Origin: Phycisphaerales bacterium
Lineage (GTDB): Bacteria > Planctomycetota > Phycisphaerae > Phycisphaerales > UBA1924
NCBI GenBank assembly: GCA_029260335.1
Contig: JAJDDL010000217.1
Span: 1 to 5,223 of the forward strand
Length of the DNA: 5,223 nt
Direction of reading: 5' to 3'
Shown: one piece after another, positions 1 through 5,223 of the stretch
Position numbering within the stretch: the stretch's first letter is position 1
Layout: every line of letters begins with the position of its first letter
Position numbers and translations under genes: made by a program
The notes under the pieces: model-generated
What the model was told of the DNA's origin: nothing
Seen by the model: the letters and a program-made list of their open reading frames with translations, nothing else
Database searches by the model: none

Positions 1-2
1 GC

Positions 3-1043
3 GCCTATGGCGTTAGTTCCGGCAACGCCAAGGCCACACCCGAAGCCCCCCTCGCACGCAACACGTCTTCGCGCCTCGACGAAGGCCGAAACTTCTGCAA
101 CAAGCTCTGGAATGCCTCGCGGTTCGCGATGGGCATGCTCGGCGCAGATTCCGCCGCTCACGGCGGCACGAGCGCCCCCCAACCGCACGAACTCAGCCTC
201 CCCGACCGCTGGATGCTCTCACGCCTCGGACGTGCTATCAAGGCCATGGACGAAGCACTGGGCGAATACCAGTTCGCGCGCTGCGCCGAGATCGCCTACG
301 ACCTGCTCTGGCGCGACTTCTGCGATTGGTACCTCGAATCGATCAAGCCAACGATCGGCGAGGATCAACTCCAACAAACAGTCCTGCGCAACACGCTTGA
401 TGCCGTGCTGCGATTGCTCCACCCGCTCATCCCCTACGTGACCGAGACAATCTACGAGCGATTGCGCGAGATCGACGCCTCGGCCGTACCGGGCCTCGAG
501 CTGGCAGCGCCGACGCACGACAACCTGCTCTGCACTGCCGCGTGGCCCGCGATGGACGATTCATGGATCTCCGACGAAATCGAGCAGGAGTTCGCACGAG
601 TGCAGACCCTCGTCCGCACGATCCGCGATGTCCGCGGCCAGCAGAAGGTTCACCCTAAGCGCAAAATCACGCTCCACGTCAACGCCGAGACCGCGACCGA
701 GTTATTCCAGATGACCGAGATCGTCCGCTCGCTCGCGGGTGTCGGCACGATCGCGGGGCCCGATGTCGAGCACGCCGAGAACAGCGTTTCGCTCCGGTAT
801 TTCGATCACGAGTTGCACGTCTCAGATCTCGCCGACGCATTGGACGCTGGCGCAGAACGCGAGCGTCTGGAACGGGAGATCAGCGAACTCACCAAGTCGC
901 TCAAGGCCCTCGACGGGCGTCTGAGCAACCCGGGCTACACCGAAAAAGCCCCCGCACATCTGGTCGATGAGACTCGTAAGCAGCGTGAGAAGGTCGCGTC
1001 CGATCTGCAGAAGGCCCAGAGCGACCTGGAGAGCGTGGCATGA
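3..1043 (+). CDS. valS: Valyl-tRNA synthetase, C-terminal part (5' end outside window)
   Basis: Class I aminoacyl-tRNA synthetase that charges tRNA-Val in the cytoplasm. The frame is open from the left edge, so the first ATG in view (position 129) is internal and not the start. About 346 residues are visible out of a usual 850-1000. The HIGH and KMSKS parts of the catalytic domain lie upstream. Near the start, GRNFCNKLWNASRF (about nt 84-125) is the hallmark at the entry to the ValRS anticodon-binding helical domain. It is followed by DRWMLSRL and by FCDWYLESIKP (about nt 318-350), also typical of ValRS. From about nt 834 to the stop, a charged heptad-like stretch (ERERLEREISELTKSLKALD, then a QREKVASDLQKAQSDLE tail) matches the C-terminal coiled-coil arm that contacts the tRNA elbow, and it carries the family's LSNPGYTEKAP segment. 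The C-terminus looks complete. The stop TGA overlaps the next gene's ATG (ATGA at 1040-1043). Identification is secure. Confidence 0.97.
   Translation, partial: AYGVSSGNAKATPEAPLARNTSSRLDEGRNFCNKLWNASRFAMGMLGADSAAHGGTSAPQPHELSLPDRWMLSRLGRAIKAMDEALGEYQFARCAEIAYDLLWRDFCDWYLESIKPTIGEDQLQQTVLRNTLDAVLRLLHPLIPYVTETIYERLREIDASAVPGLELAAPTHDNLLCTAAWPAMDDSWISDEIEQEFARVQTLVRTIRDVRGQQKVHPKRKITLHVNAETATELFQMTEIVRSLAGVGTIAGPDVEHAENSVSLRYFDHELHVSDLADALDAGAERERLEREISELTKSLKALDGRLSNPGYTEKAPAHLVDETRKQREKVASDLQKAQSDLESVA
1028..1033 (+). promoter_or_regulatory. Shine-Dalgarno site for the lipoprotein gene, inside the valS end
   Basis: GGAGAG lies within the last codons of valS. Eight bases separate GGAG from the ATG at 1040. 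Together with the ATGA stop/start overlap, this supports 1040 as the true start and suggests translational coupling to valS. Confidence 0.6.
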
Positions 1044-2125
1044 GTGACGGATTTGGCGGTCTGTTTGCAAGAGCTATCCGTCTGGCCTGCCTGGGGCTCG
1101 TCGGCACACTTGGCGCATGCGGCACCACGCCCCAAAGCGATGCCCGCGGGATGGATTTCGGCGACTCACCATCGCTCGGGGTCGCCGAGAACATCGACGT
1201 CGTCATCTCCGACAAGCCCTGGACCTACTTCGGCATCGAGGGCCGCCTCGTCGAGACCCCCTCGTATCGCATCTTTCTGACCGAACGCGATCCGCTTGTC
1301 TCGCGACGAGCGCCGGTGTTCCTCGAACTCGCGCTCGCGCACTACCGCACGCTTCTGGGCGATCTTCCCAAGCCCGGCGGCCAGATGGAAACCTACATCC
1401 TCGCCAGCCGAAACCAATGGGCGGCGTTGACGCGTCAGCTCATGGGCGACAACGCCGAGACGTATCTCAAGATCCGCGCGGGCGGCTTCGCGAGCCAGGG
1501 CCGGGCGATGCTCTTCAACATCGGCTCCCGCGGCACGTTCGCAACCACGAGCCACGAGGGCTGGCACCAGTACACCCAACGGACTTTCCGCCAGCCGCTT
1601 CCGATCTGGCTCGAAGAAGGCATCGCGACCCTCATGGAGGGGTATCGGTGGGACGAGGTCTCGCCCGAACGCCCGATCTTCTTGCCCTGGGCGAACGTGG
1701 ATCGATTTAGCCGGCTGCGCGACATGGTGAACGAAGGCAGGCAGTTCGGTCTTGAAGAACTGCTCGATCAGCGGCCGCAGGACTTGCTGAATGTCGTCGA
1801 CAACGAGCGCGCGCTGGATTACTACTCCCAGGTGTGGGCGCTCGTGCATTTTCTCCGCGAAGCCGAGGGCGGCAAGTACCGTCAGCAGCTAAGCAAGCTT
1901 GCGCGCGATGCGAACCAGGGGTACTTGTTCCAGACCATCCGATCGAACTCATCGCAGTTGGAGTTCGCCGAGTTGGTGCGCAGACGGGCGGGCCCGGCGG
2001 TCTTCCGGGTATATTTCAACGACGACCTCGACGAGGCCTCGCGCGAGTACGACACATTCTTGCAACGGATCACGGCGACGGGCGCGCGTGATCGCGTGGT
2101 CGCCGGGCGTTCACCGTTGCGTTAA
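1040..2125 (+). CDS. Putative lipoprotein with HExxH zincin-like motif (DUF1570-like)
   Basis: This is a 361-residue protein of unknown specific function, likely exported and lipid-anchored. The N-terminus has Arg11 and Arg14, a hydrophobic stretch (about residues 15-26) and a lipobox LGAC with Cys27 as the predicted lipidated residue. In the middle, HEGWH (residues 172-176) fits the HExxH zinc-binding motif. WLEEG follows at 190-194, where Glu193 is placed as a gluzincin third ligand 17 residues after His176. The pattern 'HExxH ... P-x-WL-x-EG-x-A' followed by a 'YYSQVWALVHFLRE' helix resembles DUF1570-type peptidase-like proteins common in planctomycetes; this is my recognition, not a search result. 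Catalytic residues look intact, so it could be an active metallopeptidase, but substrate and activity are unknown. The start is set by the ATGA overlap with valS and the GGAG site. It is probably co-transcribed with valS although no functional link to translation is evident. It could instead be a non-catalytic envelope protein that keeps the fold. Confidence 0.85.
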   Translation: MSDGFGGLFARAIRLACLGLVGTLGACGTTPQSDARGMDFGDSPSLGVAENIDVVISDKPWTYFGIEGRLVETPSYRIFLTERDPLVSRRAPVFLELALAHYRTLLGDLPKPGGQMETYILASRNQWAALTRQLMGDNAETYLKIRAGGFASQGRAMLFNIGSRGTFATTSHEGWHQYTQRTFRQPLPIWLEEGIATLMEGYRWDEVSPERPIFLPWANVDRFSRLRDMVNEGRQFGLEELLDQRPQDLLNVVDNERALDYYSQVWALVHFLREAEGGKYRQQLSKLARDANQGYLFQTIRSNSSQLEFAELVRRRAGPAVFRVYFNDDLDEASREYDTFLQRITATGARDRVVAGRSPLR

Positions 2126-2126
2126 A

Positions 2127-2158
2127 GAACCTGAGGTTCGCTAGCGCATCCCATGCGC
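2127..2158 (+). other. Two small adjacent hairpins after the lipoprotein gene
   Basis: Directly after the TAA stop is a perfect 5-bp stem GAACC-TGA-GGTTC (2127-2139). It is followed by a perfect 6-bp stem GCGCAT-CCC-ATGCGC (2144-2158). Neither has a run of T after it, so neither is a classical intrinsic terminator. They may help end or stabilise the valS-lipoprotein transcript; that role is inference. Confidence 0.35.
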
Positions 2159-2163
2159 CAATG

Positions 2164-2235
2164 CGAGCCCGAAGCGCAAGCGAGGTGGAATGCAACCAAC
2201 GCGTGCGATCTTCCCTCGCTCGCGCGTCGGGCTCG
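2164..2235. repeat. REP-like extragenic inverted repeat in convergent gap
   Basis: The left arm 2164-2185 (containing GAGCCCGAAGCGCAAGCGAG) pairs with the right arm 2214-2235 (containing CTCGCTCGCGCGTCGGGCTC). Twenty of 22 positions are complementary; the mismatches are 2173/2226 and 2178/2221. The loop is 28 nt. The arm consensus resembles a palindromic motif I recall as frequent between genes in planctomycete genomes, comparable to REP elements. It sits between two convergent genes, 29 nt beyond the ftsI stop, where a bidirectional terminator or mRNA-stabilising structure would be expected. No transposase is present here. The palindrome is plain in the sequence; the repeat-family assignment is from memory and the function is inferred. 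Confidence 0.7.
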
Positions 2236-2263
2236 TGAGGGTGAACAAAGCGCACCTACCCAC

Positions 2264-4237
2264 TTACCACTTATTCACACGCTCAATCTCAATCACAAGC
2301 TCCGGGTCCGACGCCGGTACCCCAAGATAATCGAGGCTCCGCTCAATCACCCGCCGAACCACAGGCCCCGCGACGTGCGACCCATAGTGCGTCCGCCGCA
2401 ACGGCGGCTGGAACACATGCTCGGGCCCCGGGTCATCGATAATCACAAGCACCACCAACCGCGGATCCTCAAACGGCCCACCCGCAATGAAACTCGAGTT
2501 GTACTGCTCTTCAAAGTACCCGCGTGAGCCACTCGGCCGACGCTTGCCCTCCGGTGGCGGACCGGTCGGAATCTCCGCGGTCCCCGACTTGCCGAAGATG
2601 CGATAGCGCCACCCCGTGTCCTCGGGATTCTTGCGCTCCATCACTGTTTCCATCTTTGAAGCCACGTGCGTCAAGACCTCACGCACCTTAACCGCAACAT
2701 CCGGACGCACCACCGGCTGGAGCACATCGAGCAAGGGTTCGCCCTCGGCGAGTGCCACCAACGACAACTCGGGCAACGTCCCCGCCGCCTCGCCCGATCG
2801 CGCAAAGCAGCAAAACGCCCGCGCCATCTGGATAGGCGTCACGGCTACCTCGTGCCCGAACGCCACCGAGGTCTGCGTCCAATGCGACCACCGGCTCAAC
2901 GGCGTCATGATCCCCGCCATCTCGCCCGGTAAACGAATCCCCGTCTGCTCGCCAAACCCGAACATGCTCAGCATCGCCCGAAGCTCGGCGGGTTCGATCC
3001 GCTCGGCCCCTTGGATCATGCCGATATTGGAAGAGTTCACGAGCACTTCTGACCACGCCATCTTCGGCCTTCTCGTCACGTCCTCGATCGACCGACCATA
3101 ACTCGTGAGCCAGAACCCGTTGTGCGTGTTAAACACCTCCGCCGGATCAACAAGCCCGGCTTGCGTCACCGCAGCCCACACAAACGGCTTGAACGTCGAC
3201 CCCGGTTCATACAGATCCTGCACGCATCGGTTGCGCGAGGTCGCAGGGTGCTTCTCGCGAAACTCATCGGGTGGAAGTGTGACGTACCGAGGGCTATTGG
3301 GCCCAGGCGTCGGCATGCCCATGCCGCGCGGCGCGCCCTTGTCTTCCCATGGGTACTCCACGATCCCATCGATCTCGCGCACGAGATCGGTCATCGCGAG
3401 CACCTCGCCCGTGCGCGGATCGAGCATGACCAATCGCCCGCCGACCGCGTCGGCGTCGTAGATGCCGCGCCAGAGTTCTTCTTCAGCGATGCGTTGCAGT
3501 TCGAGATCGATCGAAAGGCTGATGTCCCTGCCGTCGCTCCCGGGCGTCCAATGGCCGCGCTCGACCCACAGTGGTCGCCCCTGCGCGTCGCGCAGATACC
3601 GGAGCGAGCCGTCTTCGGACTGCAGCGCACTGTCAAGCTCAAGCTCAGCTCCAAGCCTGCCTTCGTGCTCGAACCCAACGAGACCCACGAGTCTTGAGAG
3701 CGCATCGGAAACAACCGTCTCACGGATATCGCGTTGCTCCAGATGGAGGCCTCGAACGCTCATCGCCGCGACAGCCGCGGCTTGCTCATCGCTCAAGATG
3801 TCACCAACCGCCGCGAAACGCAATGGGCCCATACCTTCGTGCACACGCGCGTCGCTCGCTTCCAGCCGTTCTTGAATCCGCTGGCGCACCTCGGCGACCG
3901 GCAACTCGATCGCATCGGCCAGTTCGTCAATCGCCTGGGCAATTTCCCGCGGCTCCAACTCGGCCAATCGCATCGGGTCGATGAACGCCCGACGACCGAC
4001 CCTGCTCAGTGCAATCGGACGCCCCCGTCGATCCAGCAGGTCGCCCCGCCAGGACTTCTCGGATCGCTCGCTCAGACGCTCGCCGATAAACGCCTGCAGT
4101 TCCTGGCCTGGGGCGAGTTGGAGCTGGGTCACTCGCCCGAACGCCGCGAGCAGAATGGCGCTGAGCCCGAGCATCGCGAGCAGGCCCCAGCGATTGGCGT
4201 GGGTCGTCGGTTGCGGGGCGTCTTGTTGTTCGTTCAT
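2264..4237 (-). CDS. ftsI: Peptidoglycan D,D-transpeptidase FtsI/PBP class B
   Basis: Membrane-anchored transpeptidase that cross-links peptidoglycan stem peptides in the periplasm, normally at the division site; the target of beta-lactams. The 657-residue product has a short cytoplasmic tail, one membrane helix (about residues 17-34), and a dimerisation/pedestal domain opening with RGDLLDRRG (64-72). The transpeptidase domain follows with all three active-site motifs: S347-T-F-K350 (EPGSTFKPF), S402-S-N404, and K550-S-G-T (KSGTAEI, the KSGT form also seen in E. coli FtsI). The C-terminal YGSHVAGPVVRRV matches the end of the fold; no PASTA domains follow. Start choice: the ATG at 4237 overlaps the upstream stop as ATGA and has AGGA 6 nt before it. 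An in-frame ATG at 4285 would add 16 residues (MAHAGRARLAARSGRD) and a 52-nt overlap, so it is less likely. An extra segment precedes the active serine (see findings). A class B PBP is certain; FtsI rather than an elongation-type PBP2 is supported by the FtsL-like gene before it. Confidence 0.95.
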   Translation of the reverse strand: MNEQQDAPQPTTHANRWGLLAMLGLSAILLAAFGRVTQLQLAPGQELQAFIGERLSERSEKSWRGDLLDRRGRPIALSRVGRRAFIDPMRLAELEPREIAQAIDELADAIELPVAEVRQRIQERLEASDARVHEGMGPLRFAAVGDILSDEQAAAVAAMSVRGLHLEQRDIRETVVSDALSRLVGLVGFEHEGRLGAELELDSALQSEDGSLRYLRDAQGRPLWVERGHWTPGSDGRDISLSIDLELQRIAEEELWRGIYDADAVGGRLVMLDPRTGEVLAMTDLVREIDGIVEYPWEDKGAPRGMGMPTPGPNSPRYVTLPPDEFREKHPATSRNRCVQDLYEPGSTFKPFVWAAVTQAGLVDPAEVFNTHNGFWLTSYGRSIEDVTRRPKMAWSEVLVNSSNIGMIQGAERIEPAELRAMLSMFGFGEQTGIRLPGEMAGIMTPLSRWSHWTQTSVAFGHEVAVTPIQMARAFCCFARSGEAAGTLPELSLVALAEGEPLLDVLQPVVRPDVAVKVREVLTHVASKMETVMERKNPEDTGWRYRIFGKSGTAEIPTGPPPEGKRRPSGSRGYFEEQYNSSFIAGGPFEDPRLVVLVIIDDPGPEHVFQPPLRRTHYGSHVAGPVVRRVIERSLDYLGVPASDPELVIEIERVNKW

Positions 4238-4548
4238 GTCGCGTCCTGATCGCGCGGCAAGTCTTGCCCGCCCGGCATGAGCCACGCCGGAGGTTCGTTC
4301 TGCCCGGAATCTCGCGGCCGCGCCGGCACGAGTTCGCCCAACGCATCGCCCAACAGCCTCACGTTCTCGGGGCTGGTCTGTTCGGCGATCCTCACGCGGA
4401 CCCGCCGGATGCGTTCCTCGGCTTGCATGAGCTCCAGCCGCGCCTGGGCCAGCTCATGGCCCGCGCGGAGCTGCTGCTGACGCAATGTGAGCACCCCAAG
4501 CCCAGTTGCGCCGGCGGCAATCACAATGACCAGCAATCGTGCGAACAC
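4234..4548 (-). CDS. ftsL: FtsL-like small bitopic coiled-coil protein
   Basis: A 104-residue protein with the layout of FtsL: a short N-terminal tail (MFAR), one membrane helix (about residues 5-22, LLVIVIAAGATGLGVLTL), then a charged coiled-coil region (about 23-60, with LRAGHELAQARLELMQAEER). A segment SPENVRLLGDALGELVP follows, which resembles the 'P-x-x-hydrophobic, A/LG' end of the FtsL/DivIC fold. The tail is proline- and glycine-rich. In other bacteria FtsL forms a complex with FtsB and FtsQ and activates FtsW/FtsI; its gene often directly precedes ftsI, as here, with an ATGA overlap at 4237-4234. Sequence conservation in this family is weak, so the call rests on topology, size and position. 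Start choice: GTG at 4548 is preceded by GGGAGG; another GTG at 4563, overlapping the upstream TAG by one base, would give 109 residues but has no visible ribosome site. Confidence 0.75.
   Translation of the reverse strand: MFARLLVIVIAAGATGLGVLTLRQQQLRAGHELAQARLELMQAEERIRRVRVRIAEQTSPENVRLLGDALGELVPARPRDSGQNEPPAWLMPGGQDLPRDQDAT
4244..4247 (-). promoter_or_regulatory. Shine-Dalgarno site deciding the ftsI start
   Basis: On the - strand AGGA is read here, 6 nt before the ATG at 4237-4235. It supports the shorter ftsI start, which overlaps the FtsL-like stop by ATGA, over the in-frame ATG at 4285. Confidence 0.55.
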
Positions 4549-4552
4549 AGAA

Positions 4553-4558
4553 CCTCCC
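4553..4558 (-). promoter_or_regulatory. Shine-Dalgarno site deciding the FtsL-like start
   Basis: On the - strand GGGAGG is read here, followed by TTCT and then GTG (4548-4546). The 4-nt spacing is short but the match is strong. It lies inside the longer candidate frame from 4563, arguing for the internal GTG as the real start. Confidence 0.5.
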
Positions 4559-4562
4559 GGCA

Positions 4563-5222
4563 CTATGTCGGCAGACGCAGCACCATCCCCGCACGAATCG
4601 CGTCGGGATCTTTGATCGAGTTCAGCTTCATGAGTTCGCCCATCCGCTTGGTCGTTCCCAACTGCTTAGAAGCTATCTCGCTCAACGTCTCGTTCTTGGC
4701 GACGGTGTAGGTCTTGGAGGGCTCATTGGTGGACTTGTTGGTCGGCTTGCTCGGCTGCTTGGCCTCATCTGAGGTCTGCGGCTTGGGAAGCTCGCGTGCC
4801 GGCAGGCCCATCGCGACTGCGTTGGGAATCCGCAGGCGAACACCGGTACGAACCACGCCGTTCTTGCCCACGCGATCGGAGTTCCGATCGGCCAGTTTCT
4901 GCCACACCGAACCCTTGCCGTAGTAGTACTTGGCGATCTCCCAGAGCGACTCGCCGTCGGCGACAATGTGAAATACAGGCTTGGCAACGGGAGCGGGATG
5001 GCGATTGACCGGCTCGTTCTGGTCGTCTCGCGGATCGAGCGGACTCACTCGGTCCTTCTCGCGCGTGTCGACCAATGGCAGGATCGTGAAGGGCCCCTCG
5101 TTTAGTCCTCGCTCATGGGGCAGCAACTCCCGCGCCGGCCCGCTCCGGGCGAACTCGTGGAAGTCGGGGTTGCCCAGACGGAACTCCTGCGGCGGCGGAA
5201 CGACCTGTTCGCCTTGATCTCG
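4563..5222 (-). CDS. LysM-repeat protein, 5' end outside window
   Basis: The frame is open to the right edge and the last 219 residues are visible. No in-frame ATG or GTG is seen upstream of the domains; a TTG at 5126 falls inside the run ARELLPHERG and is read here as an ordinary leucine codon, so the start probably lies beyond 5223. The visible part begins with a proline-rich stretch (VVPPPQEF), followed by an apparently unstructured region. LysM domain 1 is at nt about 4976-4824 (starting VFHIVADGESLWEIAKYYYG, ending VRLRIP). A Lys/Thr/Ser/Asn/Pro-rich linker (SKPTNKSTNEPSK) leads to LysM domain 2 at about 4712-4569 (starting TYTVAKNETLSEIASKQLG, ending MVLRLP), three residues from the C-terminus. 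LysM modules bind N-acetylglucosamine polymers such as peptidoglycan, so an envelope location is expected, although the export signal or anchor is not in view. No enzymatic domain is visible. The stop TAG lies 14 nt before the preferred FtsL-like start, so the genes are probably co-transcribed. Confidence 0.88.
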   Translation of the reverse strand, partial: RDQGEQVVPPPQEFRLGNPDFHEFARSGPARELLPHERGLNEGPFTILPLVDTREKDRVSPLDPRDDQNEPVNRHPAPVAKPVFHIVADGESLWEIAKYYYGKGSVWQKLADRNSDRVGKNGVVRTGVRLRIPNAVAMGLPARELPKPQTSDEAKQPSKPTNKSTNEPSKTYTVAKNETLSEIASKQLGTTKRMGELMKLNSIKDPDAIRAGMVLRLPT

Positions 5223-5223
5223 A

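Noticed and set aside
1166..1849. 227-codon open frame on the - strand inside the lipoprotein gene
   Set aside because: It is fully antisense to a well-supported gene with signal peptide and HExxH motif. Its translation has no recognisable domain and is rich in Arg/Ala/Val/Glu, as expected of a shadow frame in GC-rich DNA.
2153..2527. 124-codon + strand frame spanning the convergent gap and the ftsI end
   Set aside because: It runs through the REP-like palindrome and then antisense to ftsI, with Arg/Pro/His-rich composition and no homology I recognise.
3122..3697. 191-codon open frame on the + strand opposite ftsI
   Set aside because: It is antisense to the transpeptidase domain, with no ribosome site or domain signal. 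Long antisense frames are expected opposite GC-rich genes.
4238..4285. 16-residue N-terminal extension of FtsI from the ATG at 4285
   Set aside because: It would overlap the FtsL-like gene by 52 nt. The ATG at 4237 has the ATGA overlap and an AGGA site at proper spacing.
4873..4890. Perfect 8-bp inverted repeat CGATCGGA-GT-TCCGATCG
   Set aside because: It lies inside LysM domain 1 and is explained by the codons for the DRNSDR stretch. There is no context suggesting an operator or terminator.
4563..5126. LysM protein starting at the TTG at 5126
   Set aside because: The frame stays open to the window edge with sensible protein sequence upstream, and the TTG reads as Leu in ARELLPHERG. A truncated product from a rare start is less likely than a start beyond the window.

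Overview
The window is a GC-rich bacterial chromosomal segment (roughly 60% G+C by eye) with dense coding and ATGA-type gene overlaps. Several traits together point to a planctomycete, probably of the Phycisphaerae type. These are a DUF1570-like HExxH lipoprotein, a small FtsL-like plus FtsI pair next to a LysM protein, and an intergenic palindrome built on GAGCCCGAAGCGCAAGCGAG, which I recall from planctomycete intergenic regions. This placement rests on recognition, not on a database search.

Layout: two short gene strings converge on a gap of about 140 bp. On the + strand, the 3' part of valS (valyl-tRNA synthetase; catalytic core mostly left of the window) ends at 1043. It overlaps by ATGA the start of a putative lipoprotein with a zincin-type HEGWH motif (1040-2125). 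On the - strand, reading right to left, come a LysM-repeat protein cut by the right edge (5222 to 4563), a small FtsL-like bitopic protein (4548 to 4234) and an FtsI/PBP class B transpeptidase (4237 to 2264). The last two are also joined by an ATGA overlap. The convergent gap (2126-2263) holds two small perfect hairpins and a large REP-like inverted repeat (2164-2235), which may end transcription from both sides.

Function: the - strand genes look like one septal or side-wall peptidoglycan unit. It would comprise a peptidoglycan-binding LysM protein, a membrane coiled-coil FtsL-like partner and a septal-type transpeptidase with all three penicillin-binding motifs intact. The + strand pair joins a translation housekeeping enzyme to an apparently unrelated envelope lipoprotein.

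No RNA genes, CRISPR arrays, insertion sequences, phage genes or clear promoters were seen; promoters for both strings must lie outside the window. I did not find a convincing new multi-gene system. The items most worth a second look are the REP-like palindrome, the LysM-FtsL-FtsI arrangement, an extra segment just before the FtsI active-site serine, and the HEGWH lipoprotein coupled to valS.
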